A program made the translations under genes and the position numbers. Positions 25,436 through 34,343 of a DNA stretch of 64,000 bases are shown here, in pieces (within the stretch, counting starts at the first letter, position 1; each line of letters starts with the position of its first letter). The notes under the pieces were generated by a model. It did not search any database. It was not told the DNA's origin and saw only the letters and a list, made by a program, of their open reading frames with translations. The DNA is from Thiodiazotropha sp040506275 (GTDB taxonomy: Bacteria; Pseudomonadota; Gammaproteobacteria; Chromatiales; Chromatiaceae): the NCBI GenBank assembly GCA_040506275.1, contig JBEVXD010000001.1, positions 744,001 to 808,000 of the forward strand, in the 5' to 3' direction.

Positions 25436-26815
25436 ATGGCTGATGAGACTAACAACGCTGACGAAAACGTAGAAAATCAACCCGCTAAGACCGAAACAAC
25501 GGTTAAAAAGAAAGCTGCTAAAAAGAAAGTGGCCAAGAAAAAGGTTGTAGCGAAGAAAAAAGCGACGACAAAGAAAAAAGCTACAACTAAAAAGAAAGTT
25601 GCGGCCAAGAAAAAGGTTACCAGTAAAGCAACAACTGAGAGTAGTGCAGCGGCGACCCCGGTTGAGGCGAAAGCATCCACGGCTGATACAAAAGCGGCAA
25701 CGCCTACAACTGTAGCTGCAGCAGGTGCTCAGGCAGAGACACCAAAATCTACTTCGACCTCAGCTGATGAGAGCAGTAAAGCGCCTTCCTCGAATGTCGT
25801 GGTTCAAATGAAATTAGAAGATAAAGATAAACCTTCGGAGGAAACACCAATGTCAACAGAAACAAAAAGCTCAGGTGGCTTTTGGATTAAAGTCGCTTTC
25901 TGGCTGATTATCATTATTCTTGGATTTATGTACATTCGGTCGCTAGCGAAAAGCCCTGCAGCAGAATCAGCTGGCAATGGGACAGAATCTGAACAGGTTG
26001 AGGCCACAGCATCTCATGTAAGTGATGCAGCAGAAGAGGCTACTGGTTCTAATGCATCCGATGCGGAAACAGCAGATTCAAGCCCTGATGCAACCAATGC
26101 TGCAGTAGCAGAGACAACCACTGATACATCCAATGTAGCAGCTGAAGAATCAAGCTCTGACGAATCCAATACTGCCGCAGCAGATGCAAGTTCTGATCAA
26201 TCCAATGCTGTTGCAGAAGACTCTGGCTCTGAAACATCCGAATCTGCAGCAGCAGATTCAAGTTCTGACGAACAGGGTATGGTGAGTAAGGTAACTTCCT
26301 TTTTTGAGAAGTTATCAGAAGGCTCTTCAGATGAAGATAATTCCTCATCAGCAAGTAGCGAACAGGCAGAAGAGTCAACCACAGGCGACTTAGTGTCTGG
26401 TAACAGCTTGTCTCCAGAGGTTCAGGTTGTTCCTGAGAAATCTGGACAGCATGCAGCAGCCGATCCTGCGACAACCGGTTCATATCAATCACCACAGGCA
26501 GCAGCTATCAGTCAGGAGCAGCAAAGTGTGCAGGATTTACATTCAGAATCCGTAACCAAGATACTTAAAGAGTTTGATGAACTGCGAGATGCTGCTCAGG
26601 CAGAAATGGAAGCAAAGAAAAATAGAATGCAGGCAGAGAGAGAGTTGCACGAAGCCATGATGCCAACACCACGGATGTGGCGTAATCCAGGATACAACAC
26701 CCCATACGGATCTGCACCCTATCAGCAGGGACCTAACCCCTATCAGCAGCAGGGACTTAATCCCTATCAGCAGGGACCTAACCCCTATCAGCAAGGTTAT
26801 TACAACTACAGATAA
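25436..26815 (+). CDS. Membrane-anchored lysine-rich, low-complexity protein (AlgP-like N-terminus)
   Basis: 459 residues from ATG 25436, which has AAGGGGAG ahead of it. The N-terminus carries Lys-Ala/Thr repeats (about 24-61) like histone H1-type bacterial proteins such as AlgP. A single membrane helix lies at about 149-170 (VAFWLIIIILGFMYI), followed by an acidic Ser/Asp/Ala repeat (about 205-280), a charged helix and a Pro-Tyr-Gln-Gln-Gly tail. If the positive N-terminus is cytoplasmic, the repeat tail is periplasmic. Function unknown; a link between nucleoid DNA and envelope is speculation. It ends at a shared terminator. Confidence 0.75.
   Translation: MADETNNADENVENQPAKTETTVKKKAAKKKVAKKKVVAKKKATTKKKATTKKKVAAKKKVTSKATTESSAAATPVEAKASTADTKAATPTTVAAAGAQAETPKSTSTSADESSKAPSSNVVVQMKLEDKDKPSEETPMSTETKSSGGFWIKVAFWLIIIILGFMYIRSLAKSPAAESAGNGTESEQVEATASHVSDAAEEATGSNASDAETADSSPDATNAAVAETTTDTSNVAAEESSSDESNTAAADASSDQSNAVAEDSGSETSESAAADSSSDEQGMVSKVTSFFEKLSEGSSDEDNSSSASSEQAEESTTGDLVSGNSLSPEVQVVPEKSGQHAAADPATTGSYQSPQAAAISQEQQSVQDLHSESVTKILKEFDELRDAAQAEMEAKKNRMQAERELHEAMMPTPRMWRNPGYNTPYGSAPYQQGPNPYQQQGLNPYQQGPNPYQQGYYNYR
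25505..25618 (+). repeat. In-gene repeats encoding Lys-Lys-Lys-Ala/Val units
   Basis: Short degenerate repeats of AAGAAAAAAGC-type codons encode tandem K-K-K-A/V/T units in the lysine-rich segment. They are AAG/AAA-rich and prone to slippage. Confidence 0.8.
26048..26275 (+). repeat. In-gene degenerate repeats encoding Ser/Asp/Asn/Ala-rich units
   Basis: About five units of 13-16 residues of the form S-S-S-D-E-S-N-x-A-A-A-D encode the extracytoplasmic acidic repeat of the low-complexity protein. The units are imperfect at the DNA level, indicating old duplication. Confidence 0.7.
26717..26796 (+). repeat. In-gene tandem repeats encoding N-P-Y-Q-Q-G units
   Basis: Four near-identical copies of CCCTATCAGCAGGGACCTAA-like DNA (units of about 21-24 bases) encode a PYQQGPN tail at the C-terminus; the copies are similar enough that length variation between strains is likely. 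Confidence 0.8.
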
Positions 26816-26828
26816 ATTTCTCTAGAAA

Positions 26829-26856
26829 AGAAAAGGGCGCATACTGCGCCCTTTTT
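26829..26856. terminator. Bidirectional Rho-independent terminator
   Basis: Stem GGGCGC/GCGCCC (26835-26840 with 26846-26851), loop ATACT, with TTTTT after it on the plus strand and an A-rich run before it. It can end transcription of both the low-complexity gene and the convergent tpx gene. Confidence 0.9.
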
Positions 26857-26901
26857 CACTACAGCCTGACGATTTACTGAATCAGGTCAGCTTCACAATC
26901 C

Positions 26902-27402
26902 TCAGTCAAGGTGCGCAAGTGCTGCATCGTAGTCAGGTTCCTGCACAATTTCAGGTACCAGCTGAGTGTAGATCACCTTGTTGTTCTCATCCAAGACGAC
27001 CACAGCACGGGCACAAATGCCAGCTAAAGGACCGTCATTGATCAATACGCCATAATCTTTAGCAAAGTTTCGGTTTCTCATCATGGAGAGTGAGACTACA
27101 TTGTCCACGCCTTCAGCACTGCAGAAACGGCCTTGGGCAAAAGGCAAATCGGCAGAGACTACCAAGGCCACCGAATTGGATTTATCAGCCATAGCTTTGT
27201 TGAAAGTGATGGTCGAGGTGGCACAAACCCCAGTATCTAGGCTTGGAACGATGTTCAGCAATTTCTTTTTGCCGGCATAATTGTCAAGCGAAACATCGGA
27301 AAGATCTCCACCAGTCAGTGAGAATTTAGGTGCTTCTGATCCTACTGAGGGGAGATCGCCATTGGTATTAATCTGATTGCCTTCAAGGGTGATAGTTGCC
27401 AT
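26902..27402 (-). CDS. tpx: Thiol peroxidase Tpx
   Basis: Atypical 2-Cys peroxiredoxin reducing lipid and organic hydroperoxides with thioredoxin. Peroxidatic Cys60 in PSLDTGVCATST and resolving Cys94 in GRFCSAEG are at the canonical Tpx positions; a third Cys130 is present. 166 residues, the usual length, with the family motif NxAKDYGVLI. AGGA precedes the ATG. Transcribed toward the shared terminator. Confidence 0.95.
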   Translation of the reverse strand: MATITLEGNQINTNGDLPSVGSEAPKFSLTGGDLSDVSLDNYAGKKKLLNIVPSLDTGVCATSTITFNKAMADKSNSVALVVSADLPFAQGRFCSAEGVDNVVSLSMMRNRNFAKDYGVLINDGPLAGICARAVVVLDENNKVIYTQLVPEIVQEPDYDAALAHLD

Positions 27403-27644
27403 GTCTCGATCCTGTTATTTGAGTTGAATTCAAAGAATAGCGCAGATTTTAAGAAGAACACTGAAGAAGATAAACCATATTTTATATATAGTAATTATTG
27501 AGATTACTCTACTCGACTGATCAGACAAGAATTTTGAATTGAAAATGATGCATAACTGTATGTCTATACACCCTGGCTGACGGCATTCAGAATGCCAATC
27601 TTAAATCGCTGATACATCCAGGAGAATGTCTTGTCAAATTGTCA

Positions 27645-28430
27645 TTATGTGATTTCCTGGTAGATATCAGGCGTAACTTCCTGGGTAATCGAGAGCATGG
27701 TTTGGCGCAATGGATCCGACATATCCTTGATGTCTTCAATATTGATAATTTCCTCGAAAGAGGGAATGCCAGAGATCTCAGTGTTCTGAATGATCACATC
27801 ATCTGCAGGAAGTTCAGTTGAGACAGGGCAAGAAATTATGACCACTGGTAGCTCACCTAAGCCTTCCATCTTTGTTGTCTCTAATTTGAATCGCAGGTCG
27901 TTCAAAATGCCTTTCAGGCCATTCTGTTTAGCCAGGACAAGGTTTAATGTAAGGCATTGCAAAAGCGTATGTGAAAGTTCATCTCTGACTTGATTGCGAT
28001 TCCCTTGCAGTAGATCCCGTATCCTAGAAGGTGTCATCTCCGGATAGGATAGTATCCATTTCAATGGTGAAGTGACGGTAAGTTCAGCAGACTTACCCTC
28101 CTTTTCAGCTTTGTAGGGATAAGTGACTGGTGTTAATGCAGGTGTGGCTGCGAATATGTCCAGAGGTGAGGAGATTTCTGTATCCAGAGAGAATGGCTTT
28201 TGACGTGCAATTGCTAAATAGTCGCTTTTAAGGGCCTGAAAATTCTTTTCAGCACCCTTTACCGATGATTTAGAGACGCCACGAATATATTCACCCAGTA
28301 TAGGCTGCGGCGAAAAAAGTGGCGCTAAAGTCGCTAAATAGGCGTTAAGTTGTGTTTCTATCCGTTCAGAAACCGAGCGGGTAAGCTTGCGTAATTCTAT
28401 CAGTCTTGGGATGTCGAAAGATTCTGTCAT
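27645..28430 (-). CDS. Uncharacterised conserved-looking protein, divergent from the kinase operon
   Basis: 261 residues, soluble, without signal peptide, membrane helix or motif that I recognise. The N-terminal half is helical and charged (IPRLIELRKLTRSVSERIETQLNAYLATLA), a middle part contains SPLKWILSYPEMTPSRIRDLLQG, and a Pro/Val strand region LPVVIISCPVSTELPADDVIIQNTEISGIP leads to an acidic end. Codon use and length indicate a true gene. Being back-to-back with a Ser/Thr kinase gene, it may belong to the same regulon, but nothing proves this. Confidence 0.7.
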   Translation of the reverse strand: MTESFDIPRLIELRKLTRSVSERIETQLNAYLATLAPLFSPQPILGEYIRGVSKSSVKGAEKNFQALKSDYLAIARQKPFSLDTEISSPLDIFAATPALTPVTYPYKAEKEGKSAELTVTSPLKWILSYPEMTPSRIRDLLQGNRNQVRDELSHTLLQCLTLNLVLAKQNGLKGILNDLRFKLETTKMEGLGELPVVIISCPVSTELPADDVIIQNTEISGIPSFEEIINIEDIKDMSDPLRQTMLSITQEVTPDIYQEIT

Positions 28431-28802
28431 GGGATGCCCGCTTATTATTGGCCTGATTTCCAGGATTGTTCAGGCTGAAAGTCCATTCATTGTGGCTTTG
28501 AAATCAACTATCTACTAATAGGAAAGCTAATCAAATAAAAGGGTTACGTCAATAAGTTTTTGTCGATTTGCTACACTCTTTTAGGAAACGAGGTGATATT
28601 GTATAGTGAATTCCGGCTAAATCTTGTCATCATCCCTTGCTCAACACCACATTAAGATGACTAGAGGTCAGTTTCTACGCTGGGGAGTAAAATAGTCGGG
28701 GTGCCAGGGGGCCAGAGCCGAACACTGCTTTGTATACCGTTTCTGGGGCTACACAGGCAATTCCCCCCCCATGTTGTAAGGCACAGACGCAGGAGAGGTA
28801 AC
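28431..28802. other. Divergent regulatory region upstream of the kinase gene
   Basis: No gene supported. An open frame continues upstream of the kinase, but its translation has no family features. Notable are a run of eight C residues (about 28763-28770) and AGGAG at 28792-28796, which sets the kinase start. Confidence 0.6.
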
Positions 28803-30617
28803 TTGGATAATAAGTATCCTATGCCAGAGTCAATTGGAAGATTCCAACTGATTGAAGAGGTAGGCGAAGGCGCAATGTCTATTGTCTATAAAGCGTTCGA
28901 CCCCGATATCAACCGTACGTTGGCTATTAAGCTGTTACGAGGTGAATGCGCAGTTGATCCAGAATACCGATACCGTTTTCTTCAGGAAGCTAAAGCAGCG
29001 GGAAAGCTGACCCATCCAAATATTGTCACCATATTCGATGTTGGGGAGGCTGAACAGGGTCCCTACATCGCTATGGAGTTTCTAGAAGGGCGAACGCTTG
29101 AGGAGATGATGGATGGTGATACCCAGATTTCAACACGTGACGCTGTAGTTTATGGGATACAACTTGCCGAAGCATTGGACTATTCCCACGCTCGTGGAAT
29201 TGTCCATCGAGATGTTAAGCCAGGTAATATTATTTCACCTGGATACAGCCATACCATACGAATAACTGATTTTGGCATTGCGCGGGTGGATGCGCCGAAC
29301 AAAGAGCATCGCACCAGAATTGGCTCTGTTTTGGGAACACCACAGTATATGTCTCCTGAGCAAGTTGAAGGTCAACAGGTGGATGGTCGATCCGACCTGT
29401 TTTCTCTAGGCGTCATCCTCTATCAGCTGATTACCGGTGTAAAACCCTTTGTTTCGGAAACTCTGACTTCGTTGCTGATGAAGATCGTGCAGGAAGAACC
29501 TGCTCCGATTGATATCAGAAAAACTGATATTCCTCAGAGTTTAAAGGCAGTTATCGAGAAATTGCTGAGCAAAAACCCTGAAAACCGCTATCAGACAGGC
29601 AAGGATCTGGCAGACGTGCTTCGACGTGTGGTTCATGAAATTGATGAAAAGCAGGAGCACATCAATGAGTCAAAAATTCTGCCTTTAAGGATAAAGTGGA
29701 CTGCTGTGATGGCACTGGTAGTGTCACTTGCCATGATATTGGGCTCTTTTCTTGTCTATCAGAAACAAGTCGATACTATGACAGAATTGACACTCGATTC
29801 AGGTAGTACACTTGCAGATTTTATAGCGATAGAAAGTGCAGAAGCAGTATTAATACAAGATTGGGTTGCAGTTGAAACTTTTGTCCAAGAGATTAACGGC
29901 CGACAACAGATCAGCTATCTGAGAATTTTTGACCATAAAAGAATACTAAGGGCAAGTACATCCCTGGATGAGGTAGGTGAAAGTCTCGACATTTCTGTAC
30001 CTGATAAAATTCTGCGGGAAGAGAAGGGGATGATGATTTCAGAAGGTGTTTGGGAGGGAGACGATGTATTCGACTTTCAGGCACCTTTGTTATTTCAGAA
30101 TAAGACCATTGGTGGTGTGCAATTGGGACTCTCCCAAACACCACTGATAGCCGCAGCTGATCTCACATTTTATACAATGTTGGGTCTATTACTGGCAGTT
30201 GTAATGACTGTGGTCATAGTCGCGTATCTACTGGCAACAGGCATAACCCTACCGATGAAAGTTCTCAGGAAAGCGATGGGACATGTAAGGCAGGGTAACT
30301 ACGCCTATCGTATTCGACAGGAAAGAAATGATGAGTTGGGTTTGCTCTATTCAGACTACAATAAAATGGCTGAAGAGTTGCAGAAATTAGAACTGACAGA
30401 AGTCTTATCTGATGAAAGTACGCAAACTCATGAATCTAACATTGAGGTAGAAGTAGAAGTAGATGTAGATGTAGATGAAAAAGTAGACGAAGATGATGAT
30501 AAAACCAATATGGCACCTGCTCGAAATCAACACTCTTTTGATGATGTGACCAATACTAACCAAACGTCACCTAATGATATAGATGATGATGCAACACGTA
30601 TCATGAAGCGGAACTAG
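28803..30617 (+). CDS. Hanks-type Ser/Thr protein kinase with transmembrane sensor and HAMP region
   Basis: From TTG 28803 (AGGAG six bases before; ATG 28821 is the alternative) about 604 residues. The kinase domain is N-terminal (about 13-275): P-loop GEGAMS, Lys43, HRDVKPGN with Asp137, DFG at 156-158, and GTPQYMSPEQ. A membrane helix (about 296-319) leads to a periplasmic sensor-like domain (320-455), then a second helix (456-479), a HAMP-like region (480-531, LPMKVLRKAMGHVRQGNYAYRI) and an acidic tail ending DDDATRIMKRN. The sensor lies after the kinase, unlike PASTA kinases. It could serve the T6SS phosphorylation pathway, since pppA and an FHA gene lie downstream. Confidence 0.9.
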   Translation: MDNKYPMPESIGRFQLIEEVGEGAMSIVYKAFDPDINRTLAIKLLRGECAVDPEYRYRFLQEAKAAGKLTHPNIVTIFDVGEAEQGPYIAMEFLEGRTLEEMMDGDTQISTRDAVVYGIQLAEALDYSHARGIVHRDVKPGNIISPGYSHTIRITDFGIARVDAPNKEHRTRIGSVLGTPQYMSPEQVEGQQVDGRSDLFSLGVILYQLITGVKPFVSETLTSLLMKIVQEEPAPIDIRKTDIPQSLKAVIEKLLSKNPENRYQTGKDLADVLRRVVHEIDEKQEHINESKILPLRIKWTAVMALVVSLAMILGSFLVYQKQVDTMTELTLDSGSTLADFIAIESAEAVLIQDWVAVETFVQEINGRQQISYLRIFDHKRILRASTSLDEVGESLDISVPDKILREEKGMMISEGVWEGDDVFDFQAPLLFQNKTIGGVQLGLSQTPLIAAADLTFYTMLGLLLAVVMTVVIVAYLLATGITLPMKVLRKAMGHVRQGNYAYRIRQERNDELGLLYSDYNKMAEELQKLELTEVLSDESTQTHESNIEVEVEVDVDVDEKVDEDDDKTNMAPARNQHSFDDVTNTNQTSPNDIDDDATRIMKRN

Positions 30618-30711
30618 GTTGTCGTGGATATTTGTTTAAAAAGTGACAGTAGATTGAATTTTAATAAATCTGTCCGCCTACTTCACACCATCAGGCTGGT
30701 ACTCTATCTAT

Positions 30712-31704
30712 ATGAAATTTAGAAGTGCATCTTTATGGAGATACACCACCGGCACATTGCTCGTGATTTATGTTCTGTTAGGCGCTGCATGCTCTACCAG
30801 TCCAACATCCAGTACAGTTATCGCCAAGGATAGTGATTTTGTGGTACTTCGCGTTGGTAAGGACGATGCCCCAAGTCTGGCTCGTCGATATCTGGGAGAT
30901 AAGGATCTCGCATGGATAATTGAAGACGCCAATTACCCAGATTCCATAACAGCTGGGAATGAAATCATCATTCCATTAAAAAATAACAACCCGACCGGCA
31001 TTGAGTTTGATGGTTATCAGACTGTCCCCATATTGTGTTATCACCGCTTCGGTGAGAAAGGAGGGAGGTTGGAAGTTACCCCCCAACAATTTCGGCAGCA
31101 ACTTGCCTATCTCAGTGAGAATGGCTACCGGGTAATTCACCTGCATGAACTATATGATTTTCTTAGTGGCGATCAGGTATTGCCCAAACGTGCTGTTGTA
31201 CTGACTATAGATGATGGCCATCGTTCTATATTCGAAATTGCCTATCCAATGCTCAAAGAGTTTGAATTTCCTGCGACTGTTTTTATCTACAGTGATTATA
31301 TGAATAACGGTGGATTGAAAACAAAACAGCTTCTGGCCATGAAAAAAAGTGGGTTAATCAGTATACAACCCCATTCTAAGACGCATTCTAACCTTGCAGT
31401 AAGGAAGGTCGATGAGGGAAAAGCAGAATATCGCAAAAGAGTGCGTGATGAAGTTAAAATTCCATCAAGTAAGCTTTCAGCAGAATTATCAGCTAAACCA
31501 CGTTACTTCGCATACCCATTTGGTGATACAAATAATCAGGTTATCGATGAATTGAAAGCCAATGGTCTTTTGCTTGGTTTGACAGTTCGACCTGCAGCCA
31601 ACGCTGCTTACACTTATCCCTATCTTCTCAATAGAAGTATGATTTTTGGGGATCGTGGCATGGATGACTTCGTATCCAAGTTAATAACCTTTCAGTCACG
31701 GTGA
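30712..31704 (+). CDS. LysM-like polysaccharide deacetylase lipoprotein
   Basis: 330 residues: lipoprotein signal with Cys27 (LLGAAC), a LysM-like segment (about 45-90, LARRYLGDKDLAWIIEDAN) and a NodB deacetylase domain (about 103-325). The metal and catalytic residues are visible: Asp167-Asp168 in TIDDGH, His221 and His225 in QPHSKTHSN, and FAYPFGD. It probably removes acetyl groups from peptidoglycan or an exopolysaccharide at the outer membrane or in the periplasm. It lies 95 bases after the kinase and overlaps the TPR lipoprotein gene by 4 bases. Confidence 0.9.
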   Translation: MKFRSASLWRYTTGTLLVIYVLLGAACSTSPTSSTVIAKDSDFVVLRVGKDDAPSLARRYLGDKDLAWIIEDANYPDSITAGNEIIIPLKNNNPTGIEFDGYQTVPILCYHRFGEKGGRLEVTPQQFRQQLAYLSENGYRVIHLHELYDFLSGDQVLPKRAVVLTIDDGHRSIFEIAYPMLKEFEFPATVFIYSDYMNNGGLKTKQLLAMKKSGLISIQPHSKTHSNLAVRKVDEGKAEYRKRVRDEVKIPSSKLSAELSAKPRYFAYPFGDTNNQVIDELKANGLLLGLTVRPAANAAYTYPYLLNRSMIFGDRGMDDFVSKLITFQSR

Positions 31705-32621
31705 CTGGCGTGACCAATGTCCTACGCTATACACCACTGTTGCTGTTACTGCTCAGCTTGGGATGTGCAAAAAATGGTTTGGTGTCTGAACGAAATGAAT
31801 CATCTTTTTCAAAAGCCTCTACATGGACAAAATCGGCTGCCAGGCACGAAAAGAGAGGTGATCTACAGAAAGCCTTGTACGAATATCGTATTGCCAGAAC
31901 AGTGTCAGGAAAAAGTGCCAAAATAGATCGCCAGATTGAGAGACTCAGAACTAAAATAGACAAAAAGGTCAGCGCATTAATCTCAACTGCCAAAAAAGCT
32001 CATAACAAAGGAAAACTGAGCAGGGCTAAAACAATATATTTAGATATTCTTGCGCTTGATCCTCAACATGAGACGGCATTCAACGGGTTGCGTAGTATAA
32101 ATAGAGAAAGCCTGCAGCTTAAAATGAAGAGTAAGGTGGCGCTTTCCCAGCGTTATCAAAAAAACAGAACCCGTAGAAAAACTAAAAATAACTATAGTGA
32201 CGAGGGTTATGTCTATTCACGTCAGGCTATCTTGCAGACAGAGAATAGGGCCTCGGATGTTGCAACTTATATTGAAGAGTTGGAAAAACATATTCTAAAG
32301 TATCCCAAAGATACTGAGCTAAAAGAGAAGTTAATGAAGGTCAGGCTCGTACAAGCCCGTAGCGCCTTTAGTTCGGCAGAATATGAAAAATCTCTCAACC
32401 ATCTATTTAAAGCAGAAAAAGTATTTAAGAGTGATCCTTCAGCAATAAAGCGGCTGGCTGGTTTACGTAAAGAGCTTGGAAAAACACTCTATCTAAAAGG
32501 GGTAAGAAGTGTTCGTACAGAACCTGTAAAAGCCGTCGAGCTTTGGAGGACCGCGCTAAAATTCGACCCGGAAGATAAAAAAAGCCAAATTCGCATTAAA
32601 AATCTAGAGAAGAGGCTATGA
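31701..32621 (+). CDS. TPR-repeat lipoprotein
   Basis: 306 residues with lipobox LSLGC (Cys22) and then several TPR-like helical hairpins (ARHEKRGDLQKALYEYRIARTV; AHNKGKLSRAKTIYLDILALDPQHETAFNGL; FSSAEYEKSLNHLFKAEKVF; WRTALKFDPEDKKSQIRIKNLEKRL). The GTG start overlaps the deacetylase stop (GTGA), so the two are coupled and probably act together, the TPR protein as an envelope scaffold. Very lysine-rich. Confidence 0.85.
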   Translation: MTGVTNVLRYTPLLLLLLSLGCAKNGLVSERNESSFSKASTWTKSAARHEKRGDLQKALYEYRIARTVSGKSAKIDRQIERLRTKIDKKVSALISTAKKAHNKGKLSRAKTIYLDILALDPQHETAFNGLRSINRESLQLKMKSKVALSQRYQKNRTRRKTKNNYSDEGYVYSRQAILQTENRASDVATYIEELEKHILKYPKDTELKEKLMKVRLVQARSAFSSAEYEKSLNHLFKAEKVFKSDPSAIKRLAGLRKELGKTLYLKGVRSVRTEPVKAVELWRTALKFDPEDKKSQIRIKNLEKRL

Positions 32622-32793
32622 TCTTTCCTGAAGGGAAAATAGGGTGAGTAGGTAATTGACTCGGTGGGAGTTCAAGATGATGTAATAATCTACTTCCGAA
32701 GCTGTTATCAAATCGAATATAGGGTAATCTAACTATGTTCTGAAACCCTGCAGTTGACAGTATTGAGAATAAATTGACCTGACGGCATGCCTG

Positions 32794-33039
32794 CTACTCA
32801 AAGTGGCTCTCTTTGGTTCTATTCCAGGAGACCTGAAGGAGTTTCATGGCGCTAAAGGGGAAGATAAATAGAGCCAGTATTGTGAATAGCTCATACCAGG
32901 CCAAACTATTCAATTGAGCAGCACCTGTATAGTTTGATTCCAAATGGGTTATAAACAATATCAAAGGTAAAAACAGGGAACCGATAGCAAAACTTGTTAA
33001 AGTCATCTTGTAGATTTGATCCAGCATTTTGATTGCCAA
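32794..33039 (-). CDS. Small two-helix membrane protein, unknown
   Basis: Up to 81 residues with two hydrophobic helices (about 12-33 and 46-66) and a charged tail. The frame starts at TTG 33039 or ATG 33027; neither has a clear ribosome-binding site. No family recognised. It lies alone in an AT-rich region and may be a real small membrane protein. Confidence 0.45.
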   Translation of the reverse strand: MAIKMLDQIYKMTLTSFAIGSLFLPLILFITHLESNYTGAAQLNSLAWYELFTILALFIFPFSAMKLLQVSWNRTKESHFE

Positions 33040-33411
33040 TGGTCAGGTAAATTTCAGTTACGATATAGCTTACTTACCTGTAACAACGTAAACAGTGACA
33101 CATCCTTCTGAACCGGTTTATCGACTTGCCAGGAAGGTTCTTAAGTGAATAGGCTTTTAAAGCCTGAAAGATGTGAATGAAATTCTGCGTAAGATGTGTT
33201 GCCAAGAATTTAAGACTTAATGACTAATGGATTGCTGTCGACTTGTTTTATGTTGATGCAGATCAGAAATATTTTGAAAATGTGTTTTATTGACAGATAG
33301 TTAGGCTTATAAAACTAGGTCTATCTCTTTTAATTCAGTTTGTTATGGCGTTTTATTAAAGTTGTTTGATAATGAGGCTGGATTAAATTTTAACTATAAG
33401 GGAGAGGGATT
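33040..33411. other. AT-rich gap upstream of the FAH-family gene
   Basis: No gene is supported. A perfect palindrome AGGCTTTTAAAGCCT sits at 33151-33165. GGGAGAGGG (33401-33409) is the ribosome-binding site of the next gene. Confidence 0.6.
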
Positions 33412-34179
33412 GTGGAACAGTGGGTTCGTTTTGAGTATTTAGGCAAGGAAGGATTTGGCGTGTTAAGGAACGACCATGTTGCTGTCTACCAGGGGGAGAT
33501 GTTCCGTGGTTCAAAGGCTACCGGTGAATTTTTGCCTACTTCGGAAATAAATCTTCTTATTCCCAGTAAACCCACCAAAATGATTGGTTTGTGGAACAAT
33601 TTTCGCTCCAGAGCTGAAAAGGAGGGGTGGGCAGAGCCAGCACATCCTCTCTACTTCATGAAAGCGAATGGCTCTTTTTTAGCGACAGGTCAAACTATCC
33701 GTCAACCCGCCTCCTACGATGGCCCTGTGGCATTTGAGGGTGAGCTTGGCATTGTTATCGGAGAACATTGTACTGAAATTAATGAGGGTGATGCGGATAA
33801 GTACATATTTGGTTACACCTGTGTAAATGATGTCACCGCACGGGGTCTGATGAAGGAAGATCCTTCTTTTGTTCAGTGGACGAGGGCCAAGAGCTTTGAC
33901 ACATTTGGTGCATTGGGGCCAGCTATTGCAACTGGTTTGGATGTGGACTCTTTATATGTAAAAACACTGGTAGATGGTATTGAACATCAGAACTATCCAG
34001 TTAATGATATGTTTTACTCCCCCCATCAGATTGTGAGTAGGCTTTCACAGGATATGACGCTCAATCCAGGGGATGTTATAGCCTGTGGTACATCACTCGG
34101 TGCCGGACCAATGTCACAAGGTTGCACTGTGGAAATCCAGATCGACGGAATAGGTACTCTAGTCAATTCATTTAAGTAA
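33412..34179 (+). CDS. Fumarylacetoacetate hydrolase (FAH) family protein
   Basis: 255 residues of FAH fold. The metal-binding signature is VAFEGELGIVIG with the acidic residues of the active site, followed by GYTCVNDVTARGLM and RAKSFDTFGALGP. Family members hydrolyse or decarboxylate/hydrate diketo acids, for example oxaloacetate decarboxylases or acylpyruvases. The substrate cannot be named: no catabolic partner gene is adjacent. The start is GTG at 33412 behind GGGAGAGGG. Confidence 0.88.
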   Translation: MEQWVRFEYLGKEGFGVLRNDHVAVYQGEMFRGSKATGEFLPTSEINLLIPSKPTKMIGLWNNFRSRAEKEGWAEPAHPLYFMKANGSFLATGQTIRQPASYDGPVAFEGELGIVIGEHCTEINEGDADKYIFGYTCVNDVTARGLMKEDPSFVQWTRAKSFDTFGALGPAIATGLDVDSLYVKTLVDGIEHQNYPVNDMFYSPHQIVSRLSQDMTLNPGDVIACGTSLGAGPMSQGCTVEIQIDGIGTLVNSFK

Positions 34180-34343
34180 TACCTGAATCCCTGGGTTGCT
34201 GGCGACGCATAGCGTAGCCTAAATGTGCTGAAACTGAGATTGCATTGGTTCTGCTATCCAGATGCGATGCTTTATCGATCTTAAAGAGTTGAGGCTCAAA
34301 TTCATTTAAGATTAATTGTGCCGCTCGGATATTTGTAAGCAGG

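Noticed and set aside
25505..25618. Lysine-rich region as evidence of a true histone H1
   Set aside because: Such repeats are common in bacterial AlgP-type proteins, and the transmembrane helix downstream excludes a plain nucleoid protein.
26049..26495. 148-codon open frame on the minus strand in the low-complexity gene
   Set aside because: Antisense product of the Ser/Asp/Ala repeats; leucine/glutamine-rich nonsense composition.
28701..28802. Longer N-terminus for the Ser/Thr kinase from an upstream GTG
   Set aside because: The added 34 residues are not kinase-like; a good ribosome-binding site marks the start at 28803.
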